Of a DNA stretch of 64,000 bases, positions 36,476-50,461 are shown piece after piece. Position numbers and translations under genes: made by a program. This DNA is from Apostichopus japonicus (lineage: Eukaryota > Echinodermata > Holothuroidea > Aspidochirotida > Stichopodidae). Under the pieces are notes generated by a model, which searched no databases, was not told the DNA's origin, and was given only the letters and a program-made list of their open reading frames with translations. The stretch is from positions 6,181,001-6,245,000 of the forward strand of contig NC_092578.1 of assembly GCF_037975245.1 (NCBI RefSeq), written 5' to 3'. The stretch's first letter is position 1, and the number at the start of each line of letters is the position of its first letter.

Positions 36476-39400
36476 CATTTGTCAGTCAAACTAAATTTCT
36501 ATTTTGAGTTTTAGTTTAACTCTGGGGAAAATTATTTAAATTTAATTACTGGTGTAAGATTATGGCAATAATTAACACTGGGTATGTATGATCTTATGTT
36601 GGGTTTGAAATGCACCAATCAAAAAAAATTTGAGCTCTTAAAACCTAAACGAGAAATGTGGTCTATGATCATTTAGATTTTAAAGGAATTTTATCAAGAT
36701 GATCAAAAAGTGCCCAAAACTTTTGAGTACTTTTGAAATCATCCCACCGTTAATCAGTATTAATTAAATTAGTTATAATTTCATATGAGTTATCAAAATG
36801 ATAGTGAAGGAATTGGACAAAGTAAACAAAAACTGAGCTATTGAATTAGTCTAAACCCTTAAACAGATGACACAATATTTTTTTTGGTGGGGGGGTGGAT
36901 GAATTAATATACATATTTTTCTAATCTGTTTTGTTGGTCATTTATTACGGAGGATAAAAATCACAAATCACAATTTTCCAAAAAATACTGAAAATGTTAC
37001 CTTTCACATCCACTAGCTGACTAGTCAGATGAGAATGTTACATTTGCAAAATGTGTATATTTTATGAGAAAGATAAGTAATGAAATGAGTAATTGCTGAT
37101 CGAGCAAGTTCCCCAATTTACTGTATGCAAATCTTCCCTCTGAAGCCTTGTTGAGATTAGCTTAAGTTGACATCTGTTTTTGCTGCTCGGTGGAGTTTGT
37201 TAGGAACGTAGTCAAGGGTACCAAATTGCACACAGGTGATTACATTCCCGATAATCGTTGAGCTGAATGATCGATTGCCCGAGAAGCATGGATTCATTCT
37301 GAAGTTGATTGGCTAATGAACAACATCAATGTGCGTACGTTGGATTTCAGTCTGCTTATAAAGCACCGTTACTTAATATACGTCTAGCTGTCAGGTACTG
37401 TAGGTAGTGAATGCTCAAAATGTAACCCAGCTCACGTGAACTTGGAGGGCATAATTGTTAAATTCTTTATGTGAAATCCAAAATGAAGCACATGGTTTGG
37501 TAGGCACATACCATAACAAATCTACCTGTGAGAGATTTCATAAATATATATCATTTTTGGGACATGACCATAACAATATCAGTTCAATTAAGTTAAGCTA
37601 TACTCACAAATTTATTAATTACCATTCGACCATAATCGCAAAAAGAAAAATGCAAAATTTGTGTCATTTTAAGATTTAAACACTGCAATCAATTTTAAGA
37701 TATCGTCCAATTTTTAGGTAGCCAAAAAACAGCTACTAATTTTGAGACAGCTCTGTTTTTGTTTAAATATATATTCAAGTGATTGGAAAAAAAAATACTC
37801 CAGATAAAACAGTAAAACCCAATTGGATCTGACCCAGAACTTAGGACCTATATACTCCAAGAAATTTTTCACCAGCCCCGTGTTTAACCCCAATTATACA
37901 GATGTTTCTTCTAATGTTCATTTAGTCTTGCAAGAAATAGTATTATTACCTATGATACCATCTTACTTTCATAATAGAGTTAAAAAAGATTAAAACAATG
38001 TAACATTACAAAATATTAATACCGCATGATATTTTTCCTATAGTTATCCTGGTTTCAATACATGCACCTACCTAAGGCAGCTGTCACAAGAAATTAAAGT
38101 AACGTCAAACATTCATGAATTTTGTATGAATCAGACCTAACAACGTAGCTAATGATGACTGATCCTATACCTTTCCAGGCTTATCACTCTTTTCATATAG
38201 CGGTATATTCTTTGCTATTATAAGTAATTCTCCACAGCTTTTGGTACATGGTTTCACCATATACTCATACATTATTCATATAAGGTAGGACAGCTTTTCT
38301 TCTCAGTTTCAATTTCTAGTCTTTGTCTATCATTTCTGTCTTTTCCCCTCTCGAATGTGGTAACTTAGAGACAGTCAGTATAGCTTAGTCAGAGCTGTCT
38401 CAATTTGGAGCTGTCAGTCAGTGCGTAACGAGATAATGGAATGAATACAGCCAAAGCATGTATAATATACATTAAATTGACAATACAAAGATTACACACT
38501 GCCAAATTGAATGAGACATACAGATATCTATTTTTGTGAGTATTAAATGAGTTTTGATATCCATTACATCATCATATTTAATATGTTAATTAATTAATGG
38601 ACGTTAATTTGTCCATTAATCAGTCTAACGTCAGTCCATATAGTCAGTCTTTTTAACAGGATGATCTGGTGGCTGAAGTAGATAACTCTAAAATATAATA
38701 GTTTCAAGTCTGAGAAGAGGAGTGATAGGTGGGGAACAAGGGGATGGAGGGGGGGGGGACAGAAGAAAAGTTAGTCTAAAATATAATAGTTTCAAGTCTG
38801 ACAGTCTGATCTAACATATTAAAGGAAACAAAATAACAGGTACTCCAAACAATTTTTCCTTTTTCCTTTTTTTTCTTTTTTTGGCTTTCCACCCATGTAC
38901 ATGTCTATAGTTATGGCTATTCAAATATTACGGTAGTTAATTTATACCGATCTGCGATAAAAAATTGAATGCTGGTTTTCATAATTCGATGTATAATTAA
39001 TGAGTAAATGCCTGCTGATTAAATACCTTCGATGTAATTAAAACCGGCCTTTCCTTTCTTCACTCTATATATACAATGTTATCTAGTCTTTGATGTATTT
39101 GGTTTATAGCTTGCTCCATTTCTACGACCAACCACTGTTCGCAGCTTCTCATTTCAACCTCAGAATCCTTGTTTAATGCATTTTTTTTTTTTGGGGGGGG
39201 GGTTGCTCTTTTGAGACATCATACAGCGAGGCAAACATATGAAAAGGCTAAATTCTATTTTTATTTTTAAATTTATTATACATGGTAAACACCTTGTGAA
39301 TTTACTGTAATTATGGTTTATACAACTCATGGGAATTAATCAGCATGGGATTTTTCAACATTTATTAAAAATGGTGGGTCTAACTTTAAGGTTTCAAGAA

Positions 39401-42400
39401 CCGCCCAATCTCTTTCAAATACATAGTCTAATTACTTTTATTATATTCAACTCCATTGGGAAAACAGGCTCTCAATAGAAGGCTTTGATGGAAGTAAAAC
39501 CTGGATAAAAGTATGGTAGGGAACATAGTACAATTAGAGTGCAATGGAAGACTGCTTACATATTTGAAACAAAGAATTGCCATAAATTACATCTTTTGAG
39601 TTATAAATATTTTTGGCCCATAACTGCTTGGAAGAAGAAAAAACATAACTAGTGATTCGGGATATGATATTTGAAAGAAAAACTAAACGTTAGACTCGCT
39701 TTTATAATTTCATCAGACGACAAAATCACAAATAACAAATGGGCTCTTTCATCCTCAAAAATTGTAATGAAGAAAAAGAAATGGTCTTTTATCACTCTGT
39801 GTGTAGTTCTTTTTGGCTACGAAAAAGAAGGAATTTATAGTCAGTTCAGATGCTTACGATGGTAACTCAAGCATATCTGTGGATATGTAAATGCATGCAG
39901 CTGCCAGGTTCTCTGGGGAACTTCAGAAGAGTTGTACGGTAATTAAATTTTCATGTAAATATTGCTCCCAGTTTTGAGGAAGTTTGCCAAATCACATGAA
40001 CAGCAATAATTTGAGATTAGCTAAGGATCACCTCTTTATATAACCAACATAATTTTTACAAATGTATATATAGCACATTCAGTAGCAACTCTCTATTTAT
40101 TTGAATTGAATTTATTGTCCACAATCGGAAATTTGGCTTACACAGGTCGTAAACAGAAAAAAAAGGGAAAAAAACAAACAAGTAAGATTCAAAATAAGAA
40201 AAAGGCATCCAGAGATTCATTGCTTTCAATCAATTTAATAGTAGGCTATATATGTGATGTTGTGAGTGTCTTAATTTGTGTCCTTATTTAATCAGTGAAG
40301 CTCTATTGATGTTACAGTTGTTAGAATACTTGCAATAGTTCTTCAACATTGGTTACATCCAGGTTGAAAATGACAGAATTACTATACATTCAGTGGTTTA
40401 CATATTTACACATGCTAAATACATCAGTCCGTACTACATTATGGCCATGGCACAAGCAGGCGACCGATTAGTCGGGGGTTATATCAGTGGCATAACATAT
40501 AATGATTTGATGGCCCAGGGACAGACAATTGGATGGAGCTCTTAAAAAGAACAAAGCAAGCAATATTGCAAAACTGTACTGACACAATTCGGTCCCCACA
40601 TCTTCTTAATGTTACTGAGGACTGAACTCTTTTACTCTCGAAAGCAATGTACTGTGTTCGTGGTTTGTGGTTCTGATTTTAGGTTGTGTCCCTCACCCAC
40701 CCCCCCAGCCCAATTGCCACACTTTAAAATTGAACCCATCATAGTATGCTGCTGCCTCTATACCTGTATTTCCACAACTCTTTCTCTCCCCCCTATCTCT
40801 CTCGTCATCAAGGAAACCAAACAGTAACATTCAATTGACACTTTTATGCATCCTAAGTATTAACAAGACTTCTAAATATCATGAATGTAGGATGTAGCCT
40901 ATATATGTTGCACCATTGAAGTTTTAATACTCAATACTTCCTGACAACATCTGTGCTCATGATTTACTGGAGCAAGTTTGTAGCTTGACCTTGTGACCTG
41001 CATAGTATATAATCCCCTCAATTTGCACTTTCCTGTTTGAAAGTGAACATTTATAGCAAGCCATAAATAGGTCTTTAATGTTGACATGTCTTTTCAAATG
41101 AGCTGGTATTAAGTTCCCAAACCTGACATTATATACCATATATATAGCCTTTCCATAAATTGCCCCATAATGTTTGAGGTAGACGTGACTCTCTATCCCC
41201 GGCAATTTCTGCAGGTTTTTCTTGTATACAACCCTAGGGTGACAAACCATTAAGACCAGGGTGCTAATGCCTCTCTGATTAATTGTGACTCTTATTGCTG
41301 GCTCTGTTTTATTGATACATGCCTGAAAACAACGACTCGTAGCGGCCTAATTTCCAGCAAAACAGTAGGGTGGCTAGCTACAAGGCAGAGCCAACCAAAG
41401 GTACATTAATTCGGAGAATACCTCCAGAACGTGTCAGAAATTACAAAGGGAATGTTCATTATGTCATTGATGAAAAGGGATTCTGCAGTGAGTTTTTTTT
41501 TAAACATTCCCAGAATTGATGCTGAATCCAAACAGCCGAAGGAATCCCTTTGGGCATGAATGGATGAAATATTTTATGATTTGCTGTAACGTGACATTTT
41601 CACATTTTGCTCCTCATGATGTAGTGTTATATTGTCATGCATATCAAATAAAAGTTAATAAAACTTTTTAAAAAAAATTTGAACACTTTTAATATGATAG
41701 GAACGAGAGTATAAATAGACACACATATCTGAATGTCATAAATGTACTTTTTAAATGAGCTCTTTGCCTTCAGTTGCCAAGTTTATCAAACCTAGCAAGT
41801 ATTGTTCAAAACCATCAAGAAACCATCAAGAAGGCCTTTAATTATGCACTGTTTCACCTTGCAAAATTTAAGTGCTTGTTTTCCAAATTGTCTCCAAGAC
41901 AATTTTTTTCATAGTGAGTTGACAACATGCAAATGGCAATTGGAATTGTTGAAAAGGATAGATAGCTGCTTATTTTTTTTTCCATTGGTAATGCGAAAGT
42001 AGTATTGCTTTTGAGCTTTATCAAAGATCAATGCAAACATTAAACTGCTTTCAAAGTTAATTCAAAACTAGGCTAGCTTCACTTTCAAATGGCCATATAA
42101 CAGATAAGTTAGTTTCCGTCTTCTGTGTGTGTGTGGATCGTTGGGTGGGTGTCGTTGTGGATATTTAGCTAAAATCTCTTTGTTTTAATTTTCTTCCCTT
42201 TCTCTGGGTTTCAAATCCAAGGAATTTATAGTTTCACAGATTTTTCTATAATTCTTGAAGAATAAACTTCAACGATCACATTGATAAACTAGATTTTAGT
42301 TTGTTTGTCGTTTTGTAACCTCAGCTCCCTCACTCACTCTCTTTCTTTTAACTTTGAATTAAAGAGAATTTTGAAAGTGAGAATCTGACTCAAAGGGACT

Positions 42401-44627
42401 GAACGGAGAACCAATTAGAAACAAAACTTGATAATACAATTCAATAAATACGACCACCGTTTTCAGCTTAATTTCACTATGTGATCTTTGTATAGATTGG
42501 CACAACATTAACTATAAAAATGCCATGCAGATAGAAATTCCAAAACAGTCAGGCACCTCCTCAACAAAATGTTGAAGAGTAGTGTGTTTGTTAAGTCTAT
42601 TTGAAATGTTGTGGCTTTCTGCATACCAAAGCAACTTTTGTGTCGCTATATATAGTCGCAATAATTGAATGAAAGGCTGAACGAAGAAAACCTAATTATT
42701 CCACACTATGTTACAATATGGTATAAACACAGAGTCAAGTATTAAACGGTTAAATGAGATGAATTAATTGCTAAAACGGGTCGTGCTGTTTGGTTCAAAA
42801 CAAACTGCTCTAGAGTTTCTTGTCTGTTACAAAGTGACAGTATAATTGGTCTCGTTGAAAATTAGTTTAATTGAGTTTCTCGACACATTCGTTTGTGTTG
42901 TATTACGTACATATAGGTAGTTTTCACTCTGAAGTTATGCATAGGCCTACCTTTGGATTCTTCAACAAACTGTGTTTAGTTTATTCTCTTTGTTATATCA
43001 CTCTTTGGAAATACCACTTTACGTAATGTAATGAATTTGTATTATTTCACATAAAGTTCTTGATGGTTGAGAAAGACCATGTAACGTATTCTGACAGTTT
43101 ACGGAATACCTTGATTGATCTTCTCCAGGGGCCTCCAGGCTTCCAGTATAGTCCTACAGTATGTTGGTAATTGTATCAGGTTCAGTACTGCATTCAGATC
43201 TTGACAAGCATTTGTTTAAAATTTATATAGCCAAAGAATAGTGAAGGTTTGTCTGTGACTTAATCTTTTGTAATGTATATGAAAAGCAACGTATAAACAA
43301 GGGGTGGGGAGATCTAGGCAAGATGAAGGAAGGGGACTAGAGGTTTGTGTGGTAACAATAATTACTTATATATAATAATAAATAATATATATATTTATGA
43401 TGGTGAATAAATACAAAACCCTATTGGCACATCTGACCATAAAGATTTCTTTAGAATGAGGGAGTTATATATACAGAATATTACATGCAAATGGTTTGAT
43501 AGGACCATTCCATATTCTAGCCTAACGAAGAGCATTACAAAACAATAATCAAATGTTTGAAATAAATGGCAAACAATCTGCCTCTCAAAAATATCGAGCT
43601 GTGATCAAAACATCTGGCCCCTAACTGTTATACATTCCAGTGACCAATACATTTAAGTACAATCTCTCAATACATCAGGGCTTCTTCATTTTGGAGAATA
43701 GTAACAACCTTTCTTTTTTGGTTAATTTCTTCTCTCTGTTTCCTTGTTTTTTTGTAAACTTTTAAACCCAAGCACATTTGTGGAAAACTCAGTTCTAGTT
43801 AACAACGATAAAGGAATTCTGTAATGAAAAATCAATACCAATTGTCCTTTTTTCTTTAAGGAAAGCGATGGACACTGATGAAGATAATACAACTTGAAGA
43901 GTGAAACTATAAATTTGAAAAGCTAAAAATAGTGACATGAAGAACAAATTTTTTCTTCACTCAAGGTTTATACATAGCATTATTATTTTTATTATTATTT
44001 TATTTTTCTCTCTTTTCTCATCCCGTAAGTTGACTTGAGAGCCTTTGTTGACGTATAAAAGCACACAGATCAATACAAACTCTGAGTTTTAAAATTACTC
44101 GTCTCTCCAAAGCAGTATCGGTAAACATTGTTTGCTTGTGATGCAGGTTTGCAAACATGCAGCAATTTATGTAATTTAGATATATATGTGCAAGGTTGCT
44201 CCTGAATTAAACCTACAATTTGTTTCTTTATTCTTTATTTTTGTTTTCGCCTCAGGATATTTTTGTTGGGAATGTCAGGCAAAAAAATGGAAGCTAACAA
44301 AAGTACAAAATGTAACATTAGTATTTGAATTCTGGGTGATAGAATGTCATAAGTTGCGATAAGAGCAGTATTGGTTTTATACTGTAAGGCTGTGATTACT
44401 GACGTTGAATTATATGTATTGAAGTTAATTTATTCTGGTTGAAGCATATGTTCAACCATTCAGGGAAGCATTAGGTAACCTGAAAACGGATCATCTTTAG
44501 TTCCTTCAGTACTTCAAATTGTTCTCTTAGAATCAATGAACATAGGTGTAAATTTCAACGGTTTTGCAGTTGAAAAACATACTACAAAAACATAAAACAA
44601 AAACATACTACAAGGCATTGCTAGCAA
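36476..44627. other. Long non-coding stretch, presumed intron
   Basis: No exon is recognised in this part of the intron between 36061 and 54613. Local features: an ATTAATGGAC/GTCCATTAAT inverted repeat at about 38592-38620, G-rich runs at 36890, 38750 and 39190, and AT microsatellite-like sequence at 43360-43395. Open frames here are short and lack motifs. Confidence 0.5.
38689..38805. repeat. 27-bp direct repeat, copies about 86 bp apart
   Basis: TCTAAAATATAATAGTTTCA followed by AGTCTGA occurs at about 38688 and again at about 38775, separated by a G-rich run. It is a short direct duplication with no evident function. Confidence 0.6.
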
Positions 44628-45060
44628 CAAATTAATGTTGTAGATTCTGATCAATGTGACTTTTGTCACAATACTGTTGAGACAATTGAACATTTATTTT
44701 TTTACTGTCCTTTTGTTGGTATATTGTGGGAGTTTCTTAATAATATTTTGACCAATGGTAGTATTGATTTAAATATTAAGAAGGTAGAAAGGGTATTATT
44801 TGGTTGTAATCATGACTGTATGTTTAATTTGATTGTTTATTCTAGTGAAATATTATACTTGTAATTGTAAACAGAAAAAACAAATTCCATCTGTTTTGGG
44901 GTTGCTTGACTTTTTGAAAGGTTACCTTAGCTTACAGAAATGCATAATTAGATCTATTATGAAAAATGATTGGGAACAATATTGGGAGCCTTGGGTAAAC
45001 TTATTTTTGTTGTTTTGTACTGAAATGAGAGTTTAATAAAAAAAAATAAAAAAAACAACA
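44628..45060 (+). pseudogene. L1/Tx1-like LINE 3' end (zinc knuckle and tail), 5'-truncated
   Basis: The frame from 44628 reads VVDSDQCDFCHNTVETIEHL then FFYCPFVGILWEFLNN, the CxxC...H...C knuckle found C-terminal to the RT in L1-type LINEs. After one frameshift near 44830 a second frame reads ILVKYYTCNCKQKKQIPS and later NDWEQYWEPW up to a stop at 45036, matching the usual C-terminal end of that class. An A-rich tail (about 45034-45060) follows at once. The RT palm and everything 5' of it are missing, as expected for a 5'-truncated insertion; a target-site duplication is not clear. Confidence 0.8.
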
Positions 45061-45386
45061 TGTCAACAGACAAGCTGCAGCAGCTAGGCTGAACCCTCAG
45101 TATCAAACAATGGAGATTATCTCAGTATAACAGCAGTGTTGTGTTTATTACTGCATTGCCTATTGTGTGAAGTCTATACACAGCACAATAGATAACATTC
45201 TACACAGCCTGGCTGCAGGATGCTGCAGCCCCCTCAGCATCCTAAGTTTGACACAGTGCCTTTTGTCAAATTATTACACATTACCACTGTCAATGTAGTA
45301 ATAATTTCTGATGAATTTATTTTTGTACTTTCTTAAGATTTATTGATATTCATGAAGGACACATATAGTTAGTTGGAATAAGAATG

Positions 45387-45575
45387 AAGTGGGGAAATGG
45401 GGCAGTATGCGGTATATAATTTATAGTTATAATGACCAAAGAGTTGTCACAATAAGAAGACTCTCCCTGAACTGAGAATAAAGGGAGAAATTGGGCAGGA
45501 TGTGATATCTAATTTTTAGTTATAATGGCCAAGGAGTTGATGCAATAAGAGGACTCTCTGAGTTAAAAAACAAAT
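45387..45575. repeat. Tandem duplication of about 93 bp
   Basis: Two copies (about 45390 and 45483) share GGGCAG(T/G)ATG, then a TTATAGTTATAATGACCAA-like stretch, then GAGTTG...CAATAAGA.GACTCTC. Divergence is about 15 percent by eye. There is no coding content. Confidence 0.7.
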
Positions 45576-46334
45576 TTCCTATTTGTTACTAAACATTGAA
45601 ATTATTAGTAACTAGTACACAACAGTTTTCTTCCCCTAATGATTGTCCCTTAACATCTACCTCCATTCTTTGGCCAATTATCTAGTTATGCATACCAGTT
45701 TTTATGAGTATTTCTGTTTTCATTGTTGTATTGATTGATGGCTTATAAATGTACATGATTGCAGCTAGTTTATAAGCTATTGCGTCATTATCAGTTAAAA
45801 ACAAACAGTGTTTTGTGGGGAAAAACCAGATACATGACATAATTTGGAGTAAGAGAAATTCAAACTGCTGTCGTCATGCAATACGTGTAGTCGTGTGCCA
45901 TCAGCTACGAGGTACTAATTCCACTACATCAAAATCATAAAACAGAATTATAAATTATTTGCATGCTTCATCACTTTTATCATCTAATATTATTATTCTA
46001 TTTAAAAGTCATCATTAATTAGCAAAATAATTAATCTTCCTCGGAAAGCTACCAAGAATGATTTGTCCCTACATGTAATAACTTAACATCAGAGTGTTCT
46101 GTCTGTGTGCAAGAAGCACCATATAGACCAGCCTTACAGTACACTAATGTTATGAACGGCCGGGTATGTACTCACTCGAATCGATCGCTGCCGGTACACT
46201 GATGCAGAATCAAGTACGAGGTCGTGAGAATAAATTTGGCTGAGAGGCAGTCAATAGCCACTCTCTTTGTCTCCAGGTTTCATGTTTAGAGCAAAGGTGA
46301 ATGACTCCAGATAGTATACACTAGCATATATTGA
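45576..46334. other. Non-coding stretch
   Basis: Nothing recognisable. A CpG-bearing piece around 46155-46215 contains CGAATCGATCGCTGCCGG, which may belong to an older repeat next to the SINE. Confidence 0.5.
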
Positions 46335-46553
46335 GGGAGTGTTAGCTCAGTGGTTAACGCCGGTGCCTTTCAAGATTAATGTATGTCGTCCAGTTACAGA
46401 GTTGTTGACAATTGACAATTCATAATCATGGACGTTAAAATATGAATCTAAGAGACAGACTTTGGTCAGCCTGCGGCTTTGATAAGCCAATGATGGCTTT
46501 TTCGCGAGTTAAACTGCTTGCAGGAGGATCTAAAATACAATACAATACAATAT
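46335..46553 (+). mobile_element. tRNA-derived SINE
   Basis: The head GGGAGTGTTAGCTCAGTGG followed by TTAACGCCGGTGCC carries a good RNA polymerase III A box (TAGCTCAGTGG). A clear B box (GGTTCGANTCC) is not found at the expected distance, so the head is degenerate. The body runs through a GGTCAGCCTGCGGCTTTGAT stretch and ends in a short tandem tail of ACAAT units (46534-46553). Head, body and repetitive tail together fit a SINE of about 220 bp rather than a functional tRNA. Confidence 0.55.
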
Positions 46554-48935
46554 GTACTGAAGGTGTGTGCGTTATGATCCAGCCTATAGTCACACAGTTG
46601 TTGCTTTGTTCCTGGTTCAATAACCTATCAGGGCTTTTTGTTTTGTATGGATGTATTAAGCCTTGCTGCTGTTCAGGTTTGTTGAGCATCATCATCTTCC
46701 AGTTCCATAGCTTTGGTGGGTTTTTAAAGAAAAAAAAATGTTAACCTGTGACTTGGGAAATTTAGCGTGGGTCCATCAAAACAACCATGCTTGTCCTGAC
46801 TCTATCCACTGTAGTGATGGTTGAATGGGCTGTGAAGTGGTTGGGCTAGGAAAGTAAAACTTTCAAGGAATATATGTCTTTATGACGTACATCACAGTCC
46901 ACCCACTATGTTACATTATCTTGGACTTTTAGATGCGTGGCATGATTTATCTGACAGAAGTGTATATATACTTTGATCCGTTGTATCTAGAGTTACGACC
47001 CAGATAATGAAATAAGGTTTTCAGCTAATTTATTTGATGATTTCTCATAATTCGATAGTTTCTTTCATATCAAAGCCAAAATAAAGTAATATTAAAAGCA
47101 AAACTCAGAGAGTCTGTTTTCGTACGTGAGATGAAAGGGAAATGGAATCTTCATCTTTTTTCAAGTGAGTTACTATATTACATCATTACCATATATAAAA
47201 GTTTCTATATTTCCTAATTGCCATACATGAAACTTATTAAATATCCTAATTACTACTACTGTGCAAGACAGTGAAGTCAATGTATGCATATATTAACATT
47301 TCTGTATTCCCTGAGTAATTGCTTTGTCTTGTTATATCATATTCTAATGTGCAAGAAAGACTATATAGCTATTGGCTGTTGTTCCAAAGCAAAACAATTT
47401 TTTAAGAAAATAATTACGGAAGTGACTGGTTCGGGTTTTGCTCAAGACCTTGCTTTCCTAATCTCAGATCATTGTAGCTGTGCAAACAGTGGATTTTGGT
47501 GCTTCGTATTTTGCAGAATACAGAATACTGTCATTCTTTCTTAATGACGTAATTGCATTTTAAATATGTAGAAGTTGATCTTCCAAGGAAAATAGTGACT
47601 CGATGACACATTAAATATATGAGTAATAGAAAATGTTGTTGTGATGTATTGGGTAACGTTATGCCGAAGAGAACAAAATGTGTGTGTATGTGAATTTATG
47701 TATTACTGCTGTGATGCTTGATGATGTATATCAAAAAATTACATTCAGTACTGGGTGGGAAGAGGGGGGAGGGGGGTTGGGTGGCACTTCTCCCAACCAT
47801 TATGATTATCCCTCCCCATGCAGTTGTCCCTCTGCCCCATAATTTTGGCCGTGATGTGCCCTTTCTACTGGTGCGATTTTGCACCTTTTGCCAACCAGAA
47901 AACTGTTTTTTGTTTGATGCAGTATCCAGGCCATGACGTGATTCTATGTTGATATATACAAATGGTTTAAAAAGTACATACAATAGTTTAGGTTTAGGCT
48001 TCTTCATGCCATTGCAACTGTACATTCATGCCATATGATCTGTGTACTGTTTGTATTTTTCACTGATCTAGATAGCATCTTCCCTTAATTAATTAACTAA
48101 CTTAATTACTAACTTAATTACTAACTTACTTAATTAATTAACTTAATTAATTAACATATATTTTTAATTAATTAATTTTAATTAATTAACATATATTTTT
48201 GCATTCATTTTCTTATCGTGTCAGCTATTGTGACTTGATCGGATCTAGTTAAATCAGCTGGTATGTACTAGCCAGGGAGAACCTTTGATATGAAAGTTAA
48301 TGAGATACTGTAGTTATCGCAGCATCACAGGATATATGCATGCGTTATGGCATTAAAAGATGTTACCAGTATAATTATGGGTCATATATATATCATATAT
48401 ACTAATGACACAGTAGATCACACAAACTTCCAGCTTGTCGTTTAATAATCGGCCTTGAAACTGACGTTTCCTACCTTTTTTTATGTGTATATTATAACAA
48501 ATACAAAGTAGACAAAACAAGGTATGATGCAATAATATGAATTGTCATGGTTACTAATTAGGGAATAGATTAACTTTATGATTTATGGGCTGGATCGTTT
48601 TCATGCATGGTCGATCCATGATTACTAAATGTAATTAGATGTTTGAATTCATGCTGGTTTGCAACCAACATAAATGCAGTATGTGTGAAACAGCCCAGCT
48701 ATATAACTTAACACTGATCAATAGACAAATATTCTCTTTATTTAATAAAAGAGCATGTGCTGTTGTGGTTGAAGTAGTAGAGTACATCAAACCATATATA
48801 TTCTGGAAAATAACCAAGAGTACTTTAATTTCCTAATATCTTACTATTTTTGCTTCATATTGGCTACAAATATTCATCATGTCTCTCAGTATGGTTGCTT
48901 TTTTATAGGTTCTTCCAATATAATTCACACCCATG
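46554..48935. other. Non-coding stretch
   Basis: No exon or RNA gene is recognised. It includes a G-rich run at 47760-47785 and the TTAATTAA-rich block listed separately. Confidence 0.5.
48085..48200. repeat. TTAATTAA-rich simple repeat block
   Basis: Repeated TTAATTAATTAAC and ACTTAATTACTA units, including a longer duplicated unit TTAATTAATTAACATATATT. The block is self-complementary and low in complexity. Confidence 0.8.
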
Positions 48936-49257
48936 CAGTGGCGTAGGAAGGTACTTTTGAGTGGGGGGGCTGAAGACTGATGGCCGGCCTGGGGGAGGGG
49001 TCTAAGAGGTGGTCTCAGATGCAATTTGGTGCAATATAGCACACTTCAACACCTACTCCATTTTGTAAACTTAATTTTGTATTTTCACCTGGCCTTAGAT
49101 GCTATTTGGTGCTCCAAATGAGATTTTTTTCTCATTTGGAAATGAAAAAGGGGTTTTCTGACTTGCGAAGCGGGGGGGTGGAATGATACTTCGGCCCCTC
49201 CACATTTTTCACTGGGGGGCTGGCGCCCCCCCAGCCCCCCCGGTTCCTACGCCCTTG
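48936..49257. mobile_element. hAT-type MITE (322 bp) with 8-bp target duplication
   Basis: The left end CAGTGGCGTAGGAA and the right end, whose reverse complement is CAAGGGCGTAGGAA, form terminal inverted repeats matching at 12 of 14 bases. The element is flanked by CACCCATG at 48928-48935 and 49258-49265, an 8-bp target duplication. CAGTG-type ends and 8-bp duplications are marks of the hAT superfamily. The interior is G/C-run rich with no transposase, so it is a non-autonomous copy. Confidence 0.9.
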
Positions 49258-49851
49258 CACCCATGTAAATGATTCGATAGAAATGTTTTTTTTGTAATTA
49301 GGCCGTTTCTGCTTTTAATGGCCATCCTATTAATTTAAGGCATGCAGTATTGCTGTCCAAGTTTTTGGGAGATCAAATCTGCTAAAAGTTTGCAGTATTT
49401 TTTTTTTTTGGAGGTTGCAAGAGAAAGTTCAAAATAATTCCCAGAAATTGAAACAATTAAACGTTTCAGTCTGGGAATCCTAAGACCAATGAACCACCCT
49501 TTCTATTTATCAATTTGCTATCTTAGAGTATTTCACAATAATAATTGCAAAATATGAATAAATAAATTCCACTTAAATTTACTATTAAATATTCCTCAAA
49601 TGTGCTGAATGTAACTGTTATCAACTGTTTTGTTATAAACCAAGGAAATTGTTTACCGCAATATTATTTAGAAAAAACAGGACACACATAAAAAAACTTG
49701 ACACTCCCTAGTATAATAATGTATTAGTTAATTGGCATAAATTGTTTTTCCTGGTGTGTAATAACAAACAGTGCACATGTATGGCAGTAGGTGGAAAATA
49801 GATACGTAATTGTGGCATACACAGTACAATGATACATTCTTGAAATAACGC

Positions 49852-49876
49852 ATATATATATATATATATATATATA
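49852..49876. repeat. (TA)n microsatellite
   Basis: About 25 bp of uninterrupted TA alternation; a second shorter one (about 13 bp) lies at 50092-50104. Confidence 0.9.
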
Positions 49877-50461
49877 CCTACTCGTATCAGTTTACGTCAT
49901 TTATGTCCTACACGAATCATGCCTAATCCATTTCGTCACTGCCCATTGATTACATAACAAGAACTCTTTTTTTTTTATTACTGATGGCAACTAATGAAGT
50001 CAAGAGGGAGCAAACGATTTAATAGAAATGGACAAATTAAATTAACCTACATGCCAAAGATGTGGCCTATGGTACAGAACGGAGCACACATATATATATA
50101 TATACGCAGAGCAGGCCTCTGGTAAATATCATTTGAATTTGCGACACCTTATTAGGGAAAGTCAAGACAGGAGTGATTGGTGGATTGGTAGCAAATTAGA
50201 TCAGAGTAGATATAGGAAGAAGATAGAAAATACTCCCGCTCGGGGCTGGGAAAGGGCTGTCCAAGGTTGGCTGATGGGAAGCGTGTTCTATCGATCGGAG
50301 CATTCTGTTACTCGAAGACGACGTGGGGAGAGTGTTTGTTTGTACAACGTAACTGGCTGCTAATGTATGCAAACCCCACTGCGTAATAGGCAGGATGCCC
50401 GATCAGCGTTACTCTGATGGGGTGAATACACTTTTCCTCTTGCTTTGAGCTGAGTCAAACA

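Noticed and set aside
46335-46410. Functional tRNA gene
   Set aside because: Only an A box is convincing; no acceptor stem pairing, anticodon arm or B box could be placed, and a SINE body and tail follow.
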